Assembly (NCBI GenBank): GCA_964372165.1
Contig: CAYJPT010000001.1
Location: forward strand, 1-64,000
Direction: 5' to 3'
DNA: 64,000 nucleotides
Source: CAYJAD01 sp964372165
GTDB lineage: Bacteria > Desulfobacterota > Desulfovibrionia > Desulfovibrionales > Desulfovibrionaceae
In this document: positions 45,625 to 54,347 of the stretch, one piece after another
How the letters are laid out: the number at the start of each line of letters is the position of its first letter
Position numbering within the stretch: the stretch's first letter is position 1
Program-made: the position numbers and the translations under genes
The notes under the pieces: model-generated
What the model saw: the letters and a program-made list of their open reading frames with translations, nothing else
Databases searched by the model: none
Told to the model about the DNA's origin: nothing

Positions 45625-46176
45625 ATGGCAATAGCTACATCAGCTGAACAAATAAGCCCCTTGGGCGTTGGCAGCAAAGTACCAGATGGTGCGCTATTAA
45701 CTATGGATGGGCAAAGCACTACACTCAAAGCAGTTTTAAATGATAAGGCTGCAGTCATAATTTTTTATCGTGGTGAATGGTGACGCTTTTGCCTCACGCA
45801 GTTAGCGGGAATAAACTTCATCCTTTCAACATTAGAAGAGCGTGGATATTCAGTGCTTAGCATTTGCCCTGATTTACCAGCAGGACTGAAAAACGTACAT
45901 GAAAGCAGGAAACTTGATTTCCCTCTTTTTTCTGATACAAGCGTTGCCCTTTCAGAACAATTTGGCATAGCATTTCATGTTGATGACGCAACTGTTGATA
46001 TGTATTTAACAAAATACAATATTGATCTTGAAAAAGCTTCAGGCGAAAAACATCATAACTTACCCGTACCGGCTGTGTTTGTAATTGACGCAGAGGGCAC
46101 AATTAAATTTGCATACACCAATGCAGATCATACTACACGCCTAAGCAATGATGAGCTACTAGAGCAGGCTACTTAA
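45625..46176 (+). CDS. Peroxiredoxin-like thioredoxin-fold selenoprotein (in-frame TGA = Sec53)
   Basis: This is an AhpC/TSA-type redoxin of 183 aa, read through one in-frame TGA at 45781-45783. The context FYRGEW-U-RFCLTQL matches the FYRGGWCPFC active-site line of this peroxiredoxin-like family, with the TGA exactly at the first (peroxidatic-type) Cys, giving a UxxC motif. The frame is intact on both sides and ends PAVFVIDAEGTIKFAY as expected of the fold. GGAGG lies 7 bases before ATG 45625. A short hairpin with a GTT-containing loop follows the TGA, as bacterial SECIS elements do. A standard gene caller would split it in two or drop it. Its stop codon falls in a TTAAGGAAA repeat. The likely role is reduction of peroxides or disulfides. 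Confidence 0.85.
45781..45815 (+). promoter_or_regulatory. Candidate SECIS element after the Sec codon
   Basis: Immediately after TGA, an upper stem CGC-AGTTA-GCG (45797-45807) presents GTT in the apical loop 18 bases past the codon. Flanking bases allow a longer imperfect stem. The spacing and GU-containing loop match bacterial SECIS elements read by SelB. The stem is short, so folding should be tested. Confidence 0.5.
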
Positions 46177-46196
46177 GGAAATCAGCGTTTCCTTAA
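46173..46196. repeat. Minimal TTAAGGAAA palindrome (24 bp) supplying a stop codon
   Basis: TTAAGGAAA-TCAGCG-TTTCCTTAA. The TAA stop of the selenoprotein (46174-46176) lies in its first four bases. It is the smallest member of the element family at 16730, 17970 and 33816. Confidence 0.72.
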
Positions 46197-46228
46197 ATAT
46201 ACATTTATAAAATCATACAAAATCTATT

Positions 46229-46262
46229 AAAGACCTTTATGTAGCTTTGCATAAAGGTCTTT
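46229..46262 (+). terminator. Hairpin terminator after the selenoprotein gene
   Basis: Perfect 13-base arms AAAGACCTTTATG / CATAAAGGTCTTT with an 8-base loop lie between the selenoprotein and flgI. The short T-run is within the right arm. Stem sequence resembles the GACCT-type hairpins elsewhere. Confidence 0.65.
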
Positions 46263-46296
46263 GCATTTCCGTTAGTTACTAACTATTTTCTCTTTG

Positions 46297-46311
46297 TGGA
46301 ATAGATTGTGC
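46297..46311 (+). promoter_or_regulatory. Weak sigma-54-like site upstream of flgI
   Basis: TGG and GC are spaced by 10 bases (TGGAATAGATTGTGC), 41 bases before the flgI start. Spacing fits the -24/-12 layout of sigma-54 promoters, which often drive mid-class flagellar genes, but the rest of the consensus is poor. Treat as tentative. Confidence 0.25.
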
Positions 46312-46351
46312 ATCTAGGTGCATAGTAAACTGTCACCAAGGAGAAAGTGTC

Positions 46352-47461
46352 ATGATTTTGACTTATCGTAATTATATACAAATTTTTCTGGCTATAGCCA
46401 TAGTCTTTGCTCTTGTAATACCTGCCAAGGCTGTTCGTATAAAAGACATTGCCACATTTTCCGGTGTGCGTGACAACCAGCTTATTGGATATGGTCTTGT
46501 TGTAGGCCTTAGCGGAACAGGTGATAAAACCGGATCAGTTTTTACAACTTCATCCATTGCCAATATGATGGATAAAATGGGTGTTGCCGTTGATCCAGAT
46601 AAACTTAAAGTAAAAAACGTTGCATCTGTAATGGTTACAGCGCGTATGCCTATATCCGCAAAACCTGGTACACGTCTTGATGTTACAATTTCTTCAGTTG
46701 GTGATGCATCCTCACTACTTGGCGGTGTTCTTTTACAAACATCACTTAAAGGTGTTGATGGCAAAACCTATATGCTGGCTCAAGGCTCTTTAACTGTTGG
46801 TGGTTTTTCTGCCGGTGGTGCTGCTGCTAATGCTCAAAAAAATATTGCTACTGTTGGCATCATTCCCGGCGGTGGTATTGTGGAGCGCGGCATACCATTT
46901 GAATTTAATGATCAAGATAACCTAACCTTAAGTATGCGCATTGCGGACTTTAGTACCAGCCAAAAAATAGCTGAACGGCTCAATGCAGCTATGGGTGGCC
47001 CTTTTTCCAAAGCAACAGATGCATCTACAGTAGAAATTACCATTCCTCCGCAATATAAAAATAATATGGTTCCACTTATGGCCTCATTAGAAAACATTGA
47101 AATTTCGCCTGATTCTCCAGCTAAGGTTGTGGTTGATGAAAAAACAGGGACTGTTGTACTTGGGCGTAATGTACGTATTTCGCAAACGGCTGTAGCGCAT
47201 GGAAATTTACAAATTACAGTACAAGAAACAGAGCAAGTTTCGCAGCCTGGTCCATTTTCGCAAGGACAAACTGTGGTCACTCCTGAAACAGCCATTAACG
47301 TGCGTGAAGAAAATCGCCGCCTTATGATGGTTGAAGGTGCTACACTGCAAGAATTGGTAGATGGACTAAATGCCATTGGTGCAACCCCTCGTGACTTAAT
47401 CTCAATACTACGCACTTTACAAGTTTCCGGTGCTTTACATGCAGATTTGGAGGTAATTTAA
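46352..47461 (+). CDS. flgI: Flagellar P-ring protein FlgI
   Basis: This periplasmic P-ring subunit of 369 aa forms a bushing around the rod at the peptidoglycan layer. The signal peptide (1-27, ending IPAKA) is followed by the family start [31 protein letters not shown]. The conserved C-terminal [19 protein letters not shown] and [11 protein letters not shown] are present. It begins the plus-strand flagellar operon, with AAGGAG upstream, and flgJ begins 1 base after its stop. No flgH is seen beside it in this window. Identification is secure. Confidence 0.95.
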   Translation: MILTYRNYIQIFLAIAIVFALVIPAKAVRIKDIATFSGVRDNQLIGYGLVVGLSGTGDKTGSVFTTSSIANMMDKMGVAVDPDKLKVKNVASVMVTARMPISAKPGTRLDVTISSVGDASSLLGGVLLQTSLKGVDGKTYMLAQGSLTVGGFSAGGAAANAQKNIATVGIIPGGGIVERGIPFEFNDQDNLTLSMRIADFSTSQKIAERLNAAMGGPFSKATDASTVEITIPPQYKNNMVPLMASLENIEISPDSPAKVVVDEKTGTVVLGRNVRISQTAVAHGNLQITVQETEQVSQPGPFSQGQTVVTPETAINVREENRRLMMVEGATLQELVDGLNAIGATPRDLISILRTLQVSGALHADLEVI

Positions 47462-47462
47462 T

Positions 47463-48818
47463 ATGTCAGTAAATCAATTAAATATGCTTCAAACCAAGGG
47501 ACATATGCAAGCTCAAGACTTGGAACTTAAGCAAAATCAAGTTTCATCGCTTACAAAAAGCAATCTAGATCCTGCTGCAAAAGAAAAGAAGCTACGCGAA
47601 GCTTGTGAGGGTTTTGAGTCAATTTTTATACAAAAAATGTGGCAACAAATGCGTGCTACTCTACCTCAAGAAAATCCCCTAGTAGGACGAGAAGAAAAAT
47701 TTTGGCAAGGCATGTATGATCAGGAACTTGCTAAAAAGATGGCTTCATCTGGTGGTATTGGTCTTGCGGATATGATGTACAGTCAACTTTCTCGCAACTT
47801 GGTTTCAGCTAGTCGTACTACAGCTGATGCTATGGGACAGAATAAAGGTTTTGAAATTAGCTCAACACCACTATTGCCTGTACAAGATTCTGCGCCTATG
47901 CAGGCACAAAGCTCCCCAAATGCTTTAGACCAAGGTACTAAGGTGCAAACCAATGACAATAAATTAAGTGCTAACAATAATGTAACGCAACCAAGCAACG
48001 TTTCGCAAAACATAACTAATAGCACAGCTTCAACTATACCAAATAGTATTTATAGTGGTGCTGCTCCACATATGGGCGAAAGTGCAAGTCATGATGCAAA
48101 CACTAACACAAACCACAATAGCAATTTTGTGGCAAATGCAAGCAACAATATGCAAGCAAGCGCAATGACTTCTAGCCCAAATAGCACACCAATTGTGGAG
48201 CAATACCTTACTAATATACAAAACAAGCAAACAGCAACAGCAACAACGCAAGAAATTCCAACAGGTCTTGAACTTGCAAGACAAGCTCAGCTACAAGCTA
48301 CAAATCAGCCACCCTTAAATGGTGTTTTACCAAGGCAAAACACACCGCTTAATGCCAATGACTTACAAATACAAAATGCCTTTATTCAACCAAATGCCAA
48401 TACTTCCGTAGTTGCAGGGATAACACAAGCCATGGGCAATGCAGCTATGACTAACACTTCTTTGGGAAATAGTTCTGGGCAAATAGCACCGGGTGCGGCT
48501 CTTATGCAAGCGCAAATTGGCAATCAAACACTAGAAAATACGCAACAACATATCATTCGCACTACCTATACAACTAATATTCCAGCTAATGAGCGTAGCA
48601 AGCGTAAAAGCAGTCAACATTTAACTTCAGGCCAGCCAACGGTACAAAACTTAACAACGGCTTATCCTTATGGTTCAAGTAAGGTAAATAATGCTCAAGG
48701 TAATGCTGCAGTGCAATCCACAAATGCAAGACAGCTTGCTCAATCCCCCCTTGTGCAAGAACTTGAAAGTTCACCAATTACACCTGTAGCTGCGCCAAAT
48801 GAACAAGATAAGAGCTAA
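47463..48818 (+). CDS. flgJ: FlgJ-type rod-binding protein with long Asn/Gln/Thr-rich tail
   Basis: The product is 451 aa. Residues about 38-105 match the FlgJ rod-cap/rod-binding domain (LREACEGFESIFIQKMWQQM, then GLADMMYSQLSRNL). The glucosaminidase domain found in enteric FlgJ is absent. Instead, residues 120-451 are a low-complexity tail very rich in Asn, Gln, Thr, Ser and Ala. Rod-binding-only FlgJ is common outside gamma-proteobacteria, but so long a polar tail is unusual; it may be a secreted scaffold or linker. It lies between flgI and flgN. Confidence 0.85.
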   Translation: MSVNQLNMLQTKGHMQAQDLELKQNQVSSLTKSNLDPAAKEKKLREACEGFESIFIQKMWQQMRATLPQENPLVGREEKFWQGMYDQELAKKMASSGGIGLADMMYSQLSRNLVSASRTTADAMGQNKGFEISSTPLLPVQDSAPMQAQSSPNALDQGTKVQTNDNKLSANNNVTQPSNVSQNITNSTASTIPNSIYSGAAPHMGESASHDANTNTNHNSNFVANASNNMQASAMTSSPNSTPIVEQYLTNIQNKQTATATTQEIPTGLELARQAQLQATNQPPLNGVLPRQNTPLNANDLQIQNAFIQPNANTSVVAGITQAMGNAAMTNTSLGNSSGQIAPGAALMQAQIGNQTLENTQQHIIRTTYTTNIPANERSKRKSSQHLTSGQPTVQNLTTAYPYGSSKVNNAQGNAAVQSTNARQLAQSPLVQELESSPITPVAAPNEQDKS

Positions 48819-48896
48819 GCGAAATAAAGGCATGATATTTGCATTATAAGTTTATATAAATTTTATGGGCACATTTTACCATACAAGGAAGATATA

Positions 48897-49364
48897 ATGT
48901 ACCAACAAATACACAATACCCTAACCAGACAAAGCCAAGGTCTAAAGCTTTTGGTAAGTTTGTTAGATGAAGAATATGACCTTTTACGTCAGCGTGAAAC
49001 TGATGCCGTTGTCGCCATAGAGTTTAGCATACATGAACTTATTCGCCAATTGGCATACGAAAAAGAATTTGTTATTCGTATGCTTAACGGTGGAAAAATA
49101 TTACATTATGTTGAGCTATTACCTGCTGGACAAAGCGAGGTTTTGCTTGAACTATATAAAAGTATTGGCACAAATGAGCAAAGAGCATCGCGGCAAGCTT
49201 CACGCAATGCGCAACTTTCTTTAGCCTTGCTTGATCAAAGTCAACGCCTTATGCAAGAGCTACACAGTCACATAATACCTAAGCCCACACCAACCTATGG
49301 TAGACGTGGTGCTATGGGCACAAGACAAAGACCACAAGCCAGTCTTATTTCTGGGAGGCTCTAA
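48897..49364 (+). CDS. flgN: FlgN-like flagellar export chaperone
   Basis: The product is a 155-residue, mostly helical protein with the FlgN pattern (LTRQSQGLKLLVSLLDEEYDLL at the start, long amphipathic helices to about 130). FlgN chaperones bind FlgK and FlgL before export. Its stop overlaps the start of flgK, and flgL follows, which strongly supports the role. The C-terminus is basic and disordered. AAGGAAG lies upstream of the start. The assignment rests on size, fold type and location more than on strong motifs. Confidence 0.8.
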   Translation: MYQQIHNTLTRQSQGLKLLVSLLDEEYDLLRQRETDAVVAIEFSIHELIRQLAYEKEFVIRMLNGGKILHYVELLPAGQSEVLLELYKSIGTNEQRASRQASRNAQLSLALLDQSQRLMQELHSHIIPKPTPTYGRRGAMGTRQRPQASLISGRL

Positions 49365-51484
49365 TGTCCATTAACGGTTTATTCAATATAGGCCAATCGG
49401 CTCTTAACGCGCAACAAAATACCATTGCTACTACTGGTAATAATATTGCTAATGTGAATACACCTGGTTATTCACGTCAATATGTGCAGCTTGAGGATGC
49501 CTTTGCCCTTACTGATAAACCTGGTGCCCAAGGTATGGGCGTTGATGCTGTTCAAGTTTTACGCCGCTTTGACCAATTTATTGAAGTTTCTTTTTTAGAT
49601 AAATATACCGAAGCCTCACGCTGGGAACAACAATCAACCACCATGACCAGCGTAGAAAGCATTTTTAATGAAGCAAATCGTACTGGTATTAGTGATAGTA
49701 TGACTGCCTTTTTTAAAGCATGGCAAGACCTTGCACTACGCCCCGATGATTCTGCAACAAGGCAAAACTTGCTTTCAACTTCTGACAATTTAAGCTTGCT
49801 TGTACGCCAATCTATGGAAGATTTAGAGCAAATCCGCCAGCAAATGGATTTATCTATTCAAGTTGATGTTGATAGAGCCAATGAATTAATAGGAACCATT
49901 GCAGAATTAAATAAGCAAATTACCCAAAATACCATTGTGGGTGTTAGCAATCCCAACGACCTCATGGATAAGCGTGATGTAGCCATACGTGAACTTGCTG
50001 AAATTGTTGACATAGACACACAATATGGTGATGGTAATGACATAACAATTCGCCTATCCAATGGCTTTCCCTTAGTGCAAGGACATGAAACATTTTCTTT
50101 AGAAGTTTTAGGTCATCGCTCTGAAAGTAATAAAGTGCCTGATTCCACTTATGAAGGTAATATCACATTTGATGGTGCAGATTCGCGTGAATACACAGTT
50201 GAAATGCTAAGCGGTGGTGACGCAGGAGCAGTTGGTGCAGCTACAAATCCAACATTTAGGGTATCACTTGACGGCGGCAAAACTTGGTTACGTGATGAAG
50301 ATGGTACAGAGTCCGTATTTGAAGTAACTGACGATAACGGCGATGGCGAAGTTGATCCAGTGCTTGTACATAACCTTAAAATATCATTTAGTGAAACTGA
50401 CGACTTCACAGCCAATGATCGTTTTATTATAACTCCCAAAAGTGGTTTATATTGGATTGAGCCCACACGTGGACCTCAAAATATTACACCACAAACCTAT
50501 TTTGACGGGACTGAAAATCAAGATCGTTTATCTGGTGGCACACTTACAGCTTTCTTTAATGTGCGTGATGAGCATATAGGACGCTACGAAGACGAGCTTG
50601 ACGCTGTTGCCCATAGTCTTATATGGGAAGTAAATAAACTACATAGTCAGGGTGCTGGACTTGAGCATGTTTCTTACTATGCCGGAACAGAGCAAGTTAC
50701 TGACACAAGCATTGCCCTAAATACACCGCAAAGCGGGTTGGAATTTGCTGATAAATTAACAGAGGGTAATATACATTTTCATTTTTATGATAAAGAAACA
50801 GGTAGCTACTACGATGGTGGCATGTTAGATTTTGATACCGCTACCGACGGCATACAAAACTTTGACCCCTCAGTACACAGCCTTCAAGATGTTGCAAGTG
50901 CTATTAATAACACCTTTGGAACTGAAATCAGTGCTACCATTCTTGATAATAAGTTAAGCCTTAATATCAATAACCCTGACCTTGAATTTTCATTAGGTAC
51001 TGATACCACCGGCGTTATGGCAGCCCTTGGCATTAACACATTTTTTCAAGGGGATGATGCCACAAGTATCGCGCTTAATTCGGATATACACTCTGACCTT
51101 AACCGCATTGCGGCAGGCTACATTAACGGCAAAAACGAACTTAACCCCGGTGATGATGCTCTAGCCAATGGCGTTGGTAATTTACTTACTGAAAAAGTAG
51201 AAATATCCACAGTTTGGCGTACTACAAGTGATCAAAGTATTTCAGAATATTACAGCACATTTGTTTCTCGTGTTGGTGCTGATACACGTACAGCACATAC
51301 CAATGCCGAATACAATACGGCCCTTGCTAATGACTTAAGTGCACAACAGCAAGCGGTATCAGGTGTTAACCTTGATGAGGAAATGTCTAATTTAATTAAG
51401 TTTCAACATTCCTATACCGCAGCGGCAAAGCTAATTACCACAGCAGATGAAATGCTACAAACATTGCTTGGCCTTAAGCAATAA
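49364..51484 (+). CDS. flgK: Flagellar hook-associated protein 1 (FlgK)
   Basis: This hook-filament junction protein has 706 aa. The N-terminus GLFNIGQSALNAQQNTIATT and NIANVNTPGYSRQ is the rod/hook-type D0 helix; the C-terminus ends with VNLDEEMSNLIKFQHSYTAAAKLITTADEMLQTLLGL, typical of FlgK. A long variable central domain (about 150-560), with Asp/Gly-rich beta regions and an FlgK-type HSQGAGLE stretch, lies between. It overlaps flgN by one base and is followed by flgL. Identification is secure. Confidence 0.94.
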   Translation: MSINGLFNIGQSALNAQQNTIATTGNNIANVNTPGYSRQYVQLEDAFALTDKPGAQGMGVDAVQVLRRFDQFIEVSFLDKYTEASRWEQQSTTMTSVESIFNEANRTGISDSMTAFFKAWQDLALRPDDSATRQNLLSTSDNLSLLVRQSMEDLEQIRQQMDLSIQVDVDRANELIGTIAELNKQITQNTIVGVSNPNDLMDKRDVAIRELAEIVDIDTQYGDGNDITIRLSNGFPLVQGHETFSLEVLGHRSESNKVPDSTYEGNITFDGADSREYTVEMLSGGDAGAVGAATNPTFRVSLDGGKTWLRDEDGTESVFEVTDDNGDGEVDPVLVHNLKISFSETDDFTANDRFIITPKSGLYWIEPTRGPQNITPQTYFDGTENQDRLSGGTLTAFFNVRDEHIGRYEDELDAVAHSLIWEVNKLHSQGAGLEHVSYYAGTEQVTDTSIALNTPQSGLEFADKLTEGNIHFHFYDKETGSYYDGGMLDFDTATDGIQNFDPSVHSLQDVASAINNTFGTEISATILDNKLSLNINNPDLEFSLGTDTTGVMAALGINTFFQGDDATSIALNSDIHSDLNRIAAGYINGKNELNPGDDALANGVGNLLTEKVEISTVWRTTSDQSISEYYSTFVSRVGADTRTAHTNAEYNTALANDLSAQQQAVSGVNLDEEMSNLIKFQHSYTAAAKLITTADEMLQTLLGLKQ

Positions 51485-51507
51485 AGCAAATAGGATAGGA
51501 GTTTAAT

Positions 51508-53355
51508 ATGCGCGTAACCAATAATATGATTTATGATAATTCGCTGTACAATATGCAGTCATCTTTAGGCGCGCTTTTAGAATCTAACATTCAAGGCGGA
51601 TCACAAAAGAAAATTAATCGCCCTTCCGATGATCCGGCAGGTGCAGCACTTGTACTCAACTCAAGAGCCAATATTGAATCAACTGAGCAATACCAGCGTA
51701 ATGTCGATACTGCACGCGGTTGGCTACAGCTTGCTGATGCAACCTTGCAACAAACCAGTACAACCATATTAAAAATTAAAGAATTGACTGAGCAAGCCTC
51801 TACCGAAACCATGACTGATGAAAATAGAGAACAAATTGCTTATCAATTGGAAGAATTATTTGGACAGCTTTTAAATTTATCCAATACTGAATTTGAAGGC
51901 AATTCCATCTTTGCCGGTCATAAGTATGACAATAACGCCTTTGAACAAAGTCTTGGTGTTGTGAGCAAAGATCCAAATTTTGATAGCAGTACTGTTACTG
52001 TTAGTGGTGATAGTGATACAAATACAGCCATACGCTTTATAAGTAATGGTACTGTAGGTGTTGATGCCCTAAACTACCAATACAGCCAAAACGGTGGGGA
52101 TACATGGACTGACGCCACCCTTGCCGCTGGTGAAACAAGCATTACTGTTGAAGGTGTAACATTAGACATTCGTCCAGGTTCGCAAATAACTGCAGCAACC
52201 AGAACCGATGATATATATTCTGATGACGGTACCTTTTTATATGTTCACCCAACAACAGAATATGGTGGTGATGATAATGACCGCAATATTTATGGTTTAA
52301 CAAGTGGTGCGCCAAGTGGTATGAGCAATACCGTAGTCGGGTCACTACCTGACAATACAATTTTTACCTTAACAGGTGATGTTGACCTGAAAACTGCTGG
52401 TGCAACTATCAACTATAGCATTACCCAAAGTGATGGCACTGTACAAAACTACACAGCTACTGTACCAAACCCACCACCGCCACAAACACCAAATGGCATT
52501 GTGGAGCTACCCTTTGATGATGCTAACGGCAACAGATTGACCCTTGAACTTGATACCAGCAATGCAACTACTAGCGCTTTAACAGCAGGTATGCGCATTG
52601 ACCTACAACCTCGCCGCGTGGATATGCTTGGTGGTAATCCTGATAATACCTTGCTTAATGCTCAAGGTAGCTTTGCACAAAACACCTTGGTACGTTTAGA
52701 CGATGATACAAACCTTAGTGATGCAGGCTCTATAATTAACTATTCATACAGCTCAGATGGTGGTAATACTTGGATTACGGCCACAAGCCAAGTACCAACA
52801 CCACCGACAGGTAGTGCACGCTTAGCATTGCCCGGTGGTTTTTTAGAATTATCCGATGCCCCTGGTATTGCACCACCAAATACAATGCCTGCTGGTACGC
52901 AATTAGTTATACATCCTGACCGTGCTGACCTTAGTTATGAAATTATGAAGGACACCTACGTTGCAGCAAACCAAGTTGGTAAGGATATTTTTGGTGGGCA
53001 ATACAATGGTCAAGTAGTTGATGGGCCAAACCTTTTTGAAGTTGTGGGACAACTTATTTCGTATTGCCACTTTAATGACACCGATGGTATCTCCCAAACT
53101 TTGGAAACTTTAACCGAAGCACATGAACATGTAGAAACACAAGCAACTCGCATCGGTGGATTAAATAATCGCTTAGACCTTGCAGCCGACGTTTTGAGCT
53201 TTGAAAAGCTAGACCAACAAGAACGTTTAAGTTATACTGAAGACATAGACTTGACAGAACTTTTAAATAATTTGGCAAAACAAGAGCTTGCATACAATAC
53301 TGTGCTAAAATCATCCTCCATGATTATGCAGCTTAATTTGACACAATTTGTATAA
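51508..53355 (+). CDS. flgL: Flagellar hook-associated protein 3 (FlgL), enlarged
   Basis: The product is 615 aa. The N-terminus (RVTNNMIYDNSLYNMQSSLG, INRPSDDPAGAALVLNSRA) and the C-terminal helices are flagellin-like and typical of FlgL. Residues about 150-520 form a large inserted beta-rich domain, with repeated Ser/Thr/Asp/Pro segments at about 270-340 and 375-440 (compare NTIFTLTGDVDLKTAGATIN and NTLVRLDDDTNLSDAGSIIN). That makes it about twice the length of enteric FlgL. The insert would be exposed at the hook-filament junction. It follows flgK by 23 bases and precedes csrA by 16. Confidence 0.92.
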   Translation: MRVTNNMIYDNSLYNMQSSLGALLESNIQGGSQKKINRPSDDPAGAALVLNSRANIESTEQYQRNVDTARGWLQLADATLQQTSTTILKIKELTEQASTETMTDENREQIAYQLEELFGQLLNLSNTEFEGNSIFAGHKYDNNAFEQSLGVVSKDPNFDSSTVTVSGDSDTNTAIRFISNGTVGVDALNYQYSQNGGDTWTDATLAAGETSITVEGVTLDIRPGSQITAATRTDDIYSDDGTFLYVHPTTEYGGDDNDRNIYGLTSGAPSGMSNTVVGSLPDNTIFTLTGDVDLKTAGATINYSITQSDGTVQNYTATVPNPPPPQTPNGIVELPFDDANGNRLTLELDTSNATTSALTAGMRIDLQPRRVDMLGGNPDNTLLNAQGSFAQNTLVRLDDDTNLSDAGSIINYSYSSDGGNTWITATSQVPTPPTGSARLALPGGFLELSDAPGIAPPNTMPAGTQLVIHPDRADLSYEIMKDTYVAANQVGKDIFGGQYNGQVVDGPNLFEVVGQLISYCHFNDTDGISQTLETLTEAHEHVETQATRIGGLNNRLDLAADVLSFEKLDQQERLSYTEDIDLTELLNNLAKQELAYNTVLKSSSMIMQLNLTQFV

Positions 53356-53371
53356 AGCACATGGGTAATAT

Positions 53372-53608
53372 ATGTTAATTCTTACACGTCGCCCCGGTGA
53401 AAGCCTTTATGTGGGTGAAAATATACGCATCACCGTTCTTGGCTTGCAAGGTAAGCAGGTCAAAATTGGTCTTGATGTACCCAATGACATGACTGTCTAC
53501 AGGGAAGAAGTATATAAACGTGTGACTGAAGAAAATCGTCTCGCCATTGAGACAAGCAACGAAGACCTATTGATGGTGGCAAGTTTATGGCAAGAGAAAA
53601 CGAAGTAG
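53372..53608 (+). CDS. csrA: Carbon storage regulator CsrA
   Basis: This 78-residue RNA-binding regulator blocks translation by binding GGA motifs, including that of flagellin mRNA in many bacteria. The family pattern [24 protein letters not shown] is clear, then [18 protein letters not shown]. The C-terminal tail (about 60-78) is longer than in E. coli. The gene overlaps fliW by 22 bases, the classic antagonist pairing. Identification is secure. Confidence 0.95.
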   Translation: MLILTRRPGESLYVGENIRITVLGLQGKQVKIGLDVPNDMTVYREEVYKRVTEENRLAIETSNEDLLMVASLWQEKTK

Positions 53609-54078
53609 AAGTGCAAACCCGATTAGGGACTAGGCACATCAATAAAGATAAAGTTATTTACTTTCCTCGTGGCTTGGCTGGGTTTGAAGGTTTACATGAA
53701 TTTACCTTACTCCAAATACGCCCCGATGCGCCCCTTTTGGTATTGCAAAGCATGGATAAGCCAGAGGTGGGTTTACTGGTAGCTGACCCTTATAGTTTTA
53801 TAAAAGATTTTAATATTAAAATTGGTGATGCTGAACAAAAACTTCTATGCTTAAAAGAATTACACCAACTAGCAGTGCTTGTCACTGTAACTATACCTGT
53901 TGGCCAGCCAGAAAAGACTGCCCTCAACCTTGTAGGGCCAATCATCATTAACCACGAAGCTCGTATTGGCTTACAAATACCTCAATCAGAAAACAATACC
54001 CCAAACCAAGTTTTACTATCTGAATTAAATAACGATAAAGAGCTTAATAATGATGATGAAAGTGAAAAATCTTCCTAA
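53587..54078 (+). CDS. fliW: Flagellar assembly factor FliW
   Basis: This 163-residue protein binds flagellin and, when free, CsrA, relieving repression of flagellin synthesis. Family motifs are visible: [37 protein letters not shown] and the [20 protein letters not shown] region. The C-terminal 20 residues are acidic and Asn-rich. It starts within csrA (22-base overlap, GGTGG as ribosome binding site), so the two are translationally coupled. It ends the flagellar operon and is followed by a long terminator hairpin. Confidence 0.93.
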   Translation: MARENEVEVQTRLGTRHINKDKVIYFPRGLAGFEGLHEFTLLQIRPDAPLLVLQSMDKPEVGLLVADPYSFIKDFNIKIGDAEQKLLCLKELHQLAVLVTVTIPVGQPEKTALNLVGPIIINHEARIGLQIPQSENNTPNQVLLSELNNDKELNNDDESEKSS

Positions 54079-54214
54079 TATATTCGATGCTGAATAACAC
54101 AGTTCAATGTATTATTCTAAAAGGCACATTAACCCCAAGTAAACTTTTGGGAAATACCAGCATTTCATCTCAAAGCTCGCCGGGGTGTTCCCGTTAGCCT
54201 AAAAACAAAGCGAG

Positions 54215-54310
54215 AGCTCTGCACAGTTGTTTTAAAATATAATTTTGCCGTTAAAATTTTAAAAATTACTTCAATGGCAAAATGTAATGTGCAGAGGCTT
54301 TTATTTTTAT
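54215..54310 (+). terminator. Long hairpin terminator of the flagellar operon
   Basis: AGCTCTGCACA (54215-54225) pairs with TGTGCAGAGGCT (54288-54299) with one bulge. An inner pair ATTTTGCC/GGCAAAAT lies within it, and the T-rich run TTTTATTTTTATT follows. The stem shares CTCTGCACA with other intergenic hairpins. Confidence 0.65.
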
Positions 54311-54347
54311 TATTGCAGAAGCTTTTTATCTTTTATGAATTGGCAGC

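Noticed and set aside
45568..46176. Frameshift or nonsense pseudogene at the peroxiredoxin-like gene
   Set aside because: There is only one disruption, it is TGA, it is at the catalytic Cys, the frame is kept, and a hairpin follows. Selenocysteine is the better reading.
46297..46311. Confident sigma-54 promoter for flgI
   Set aside because: Only the GG-N10-GC spacing fits; the other consensus bases are poor. It is kept as a low-confidence feature only.
48030..48284. Antisense open frame rich in Cys and His within flgJ
   Set aside because: It is a shadow of the low-complexity Asn/Thr/Ala codons of flgJ and has no translation signal.
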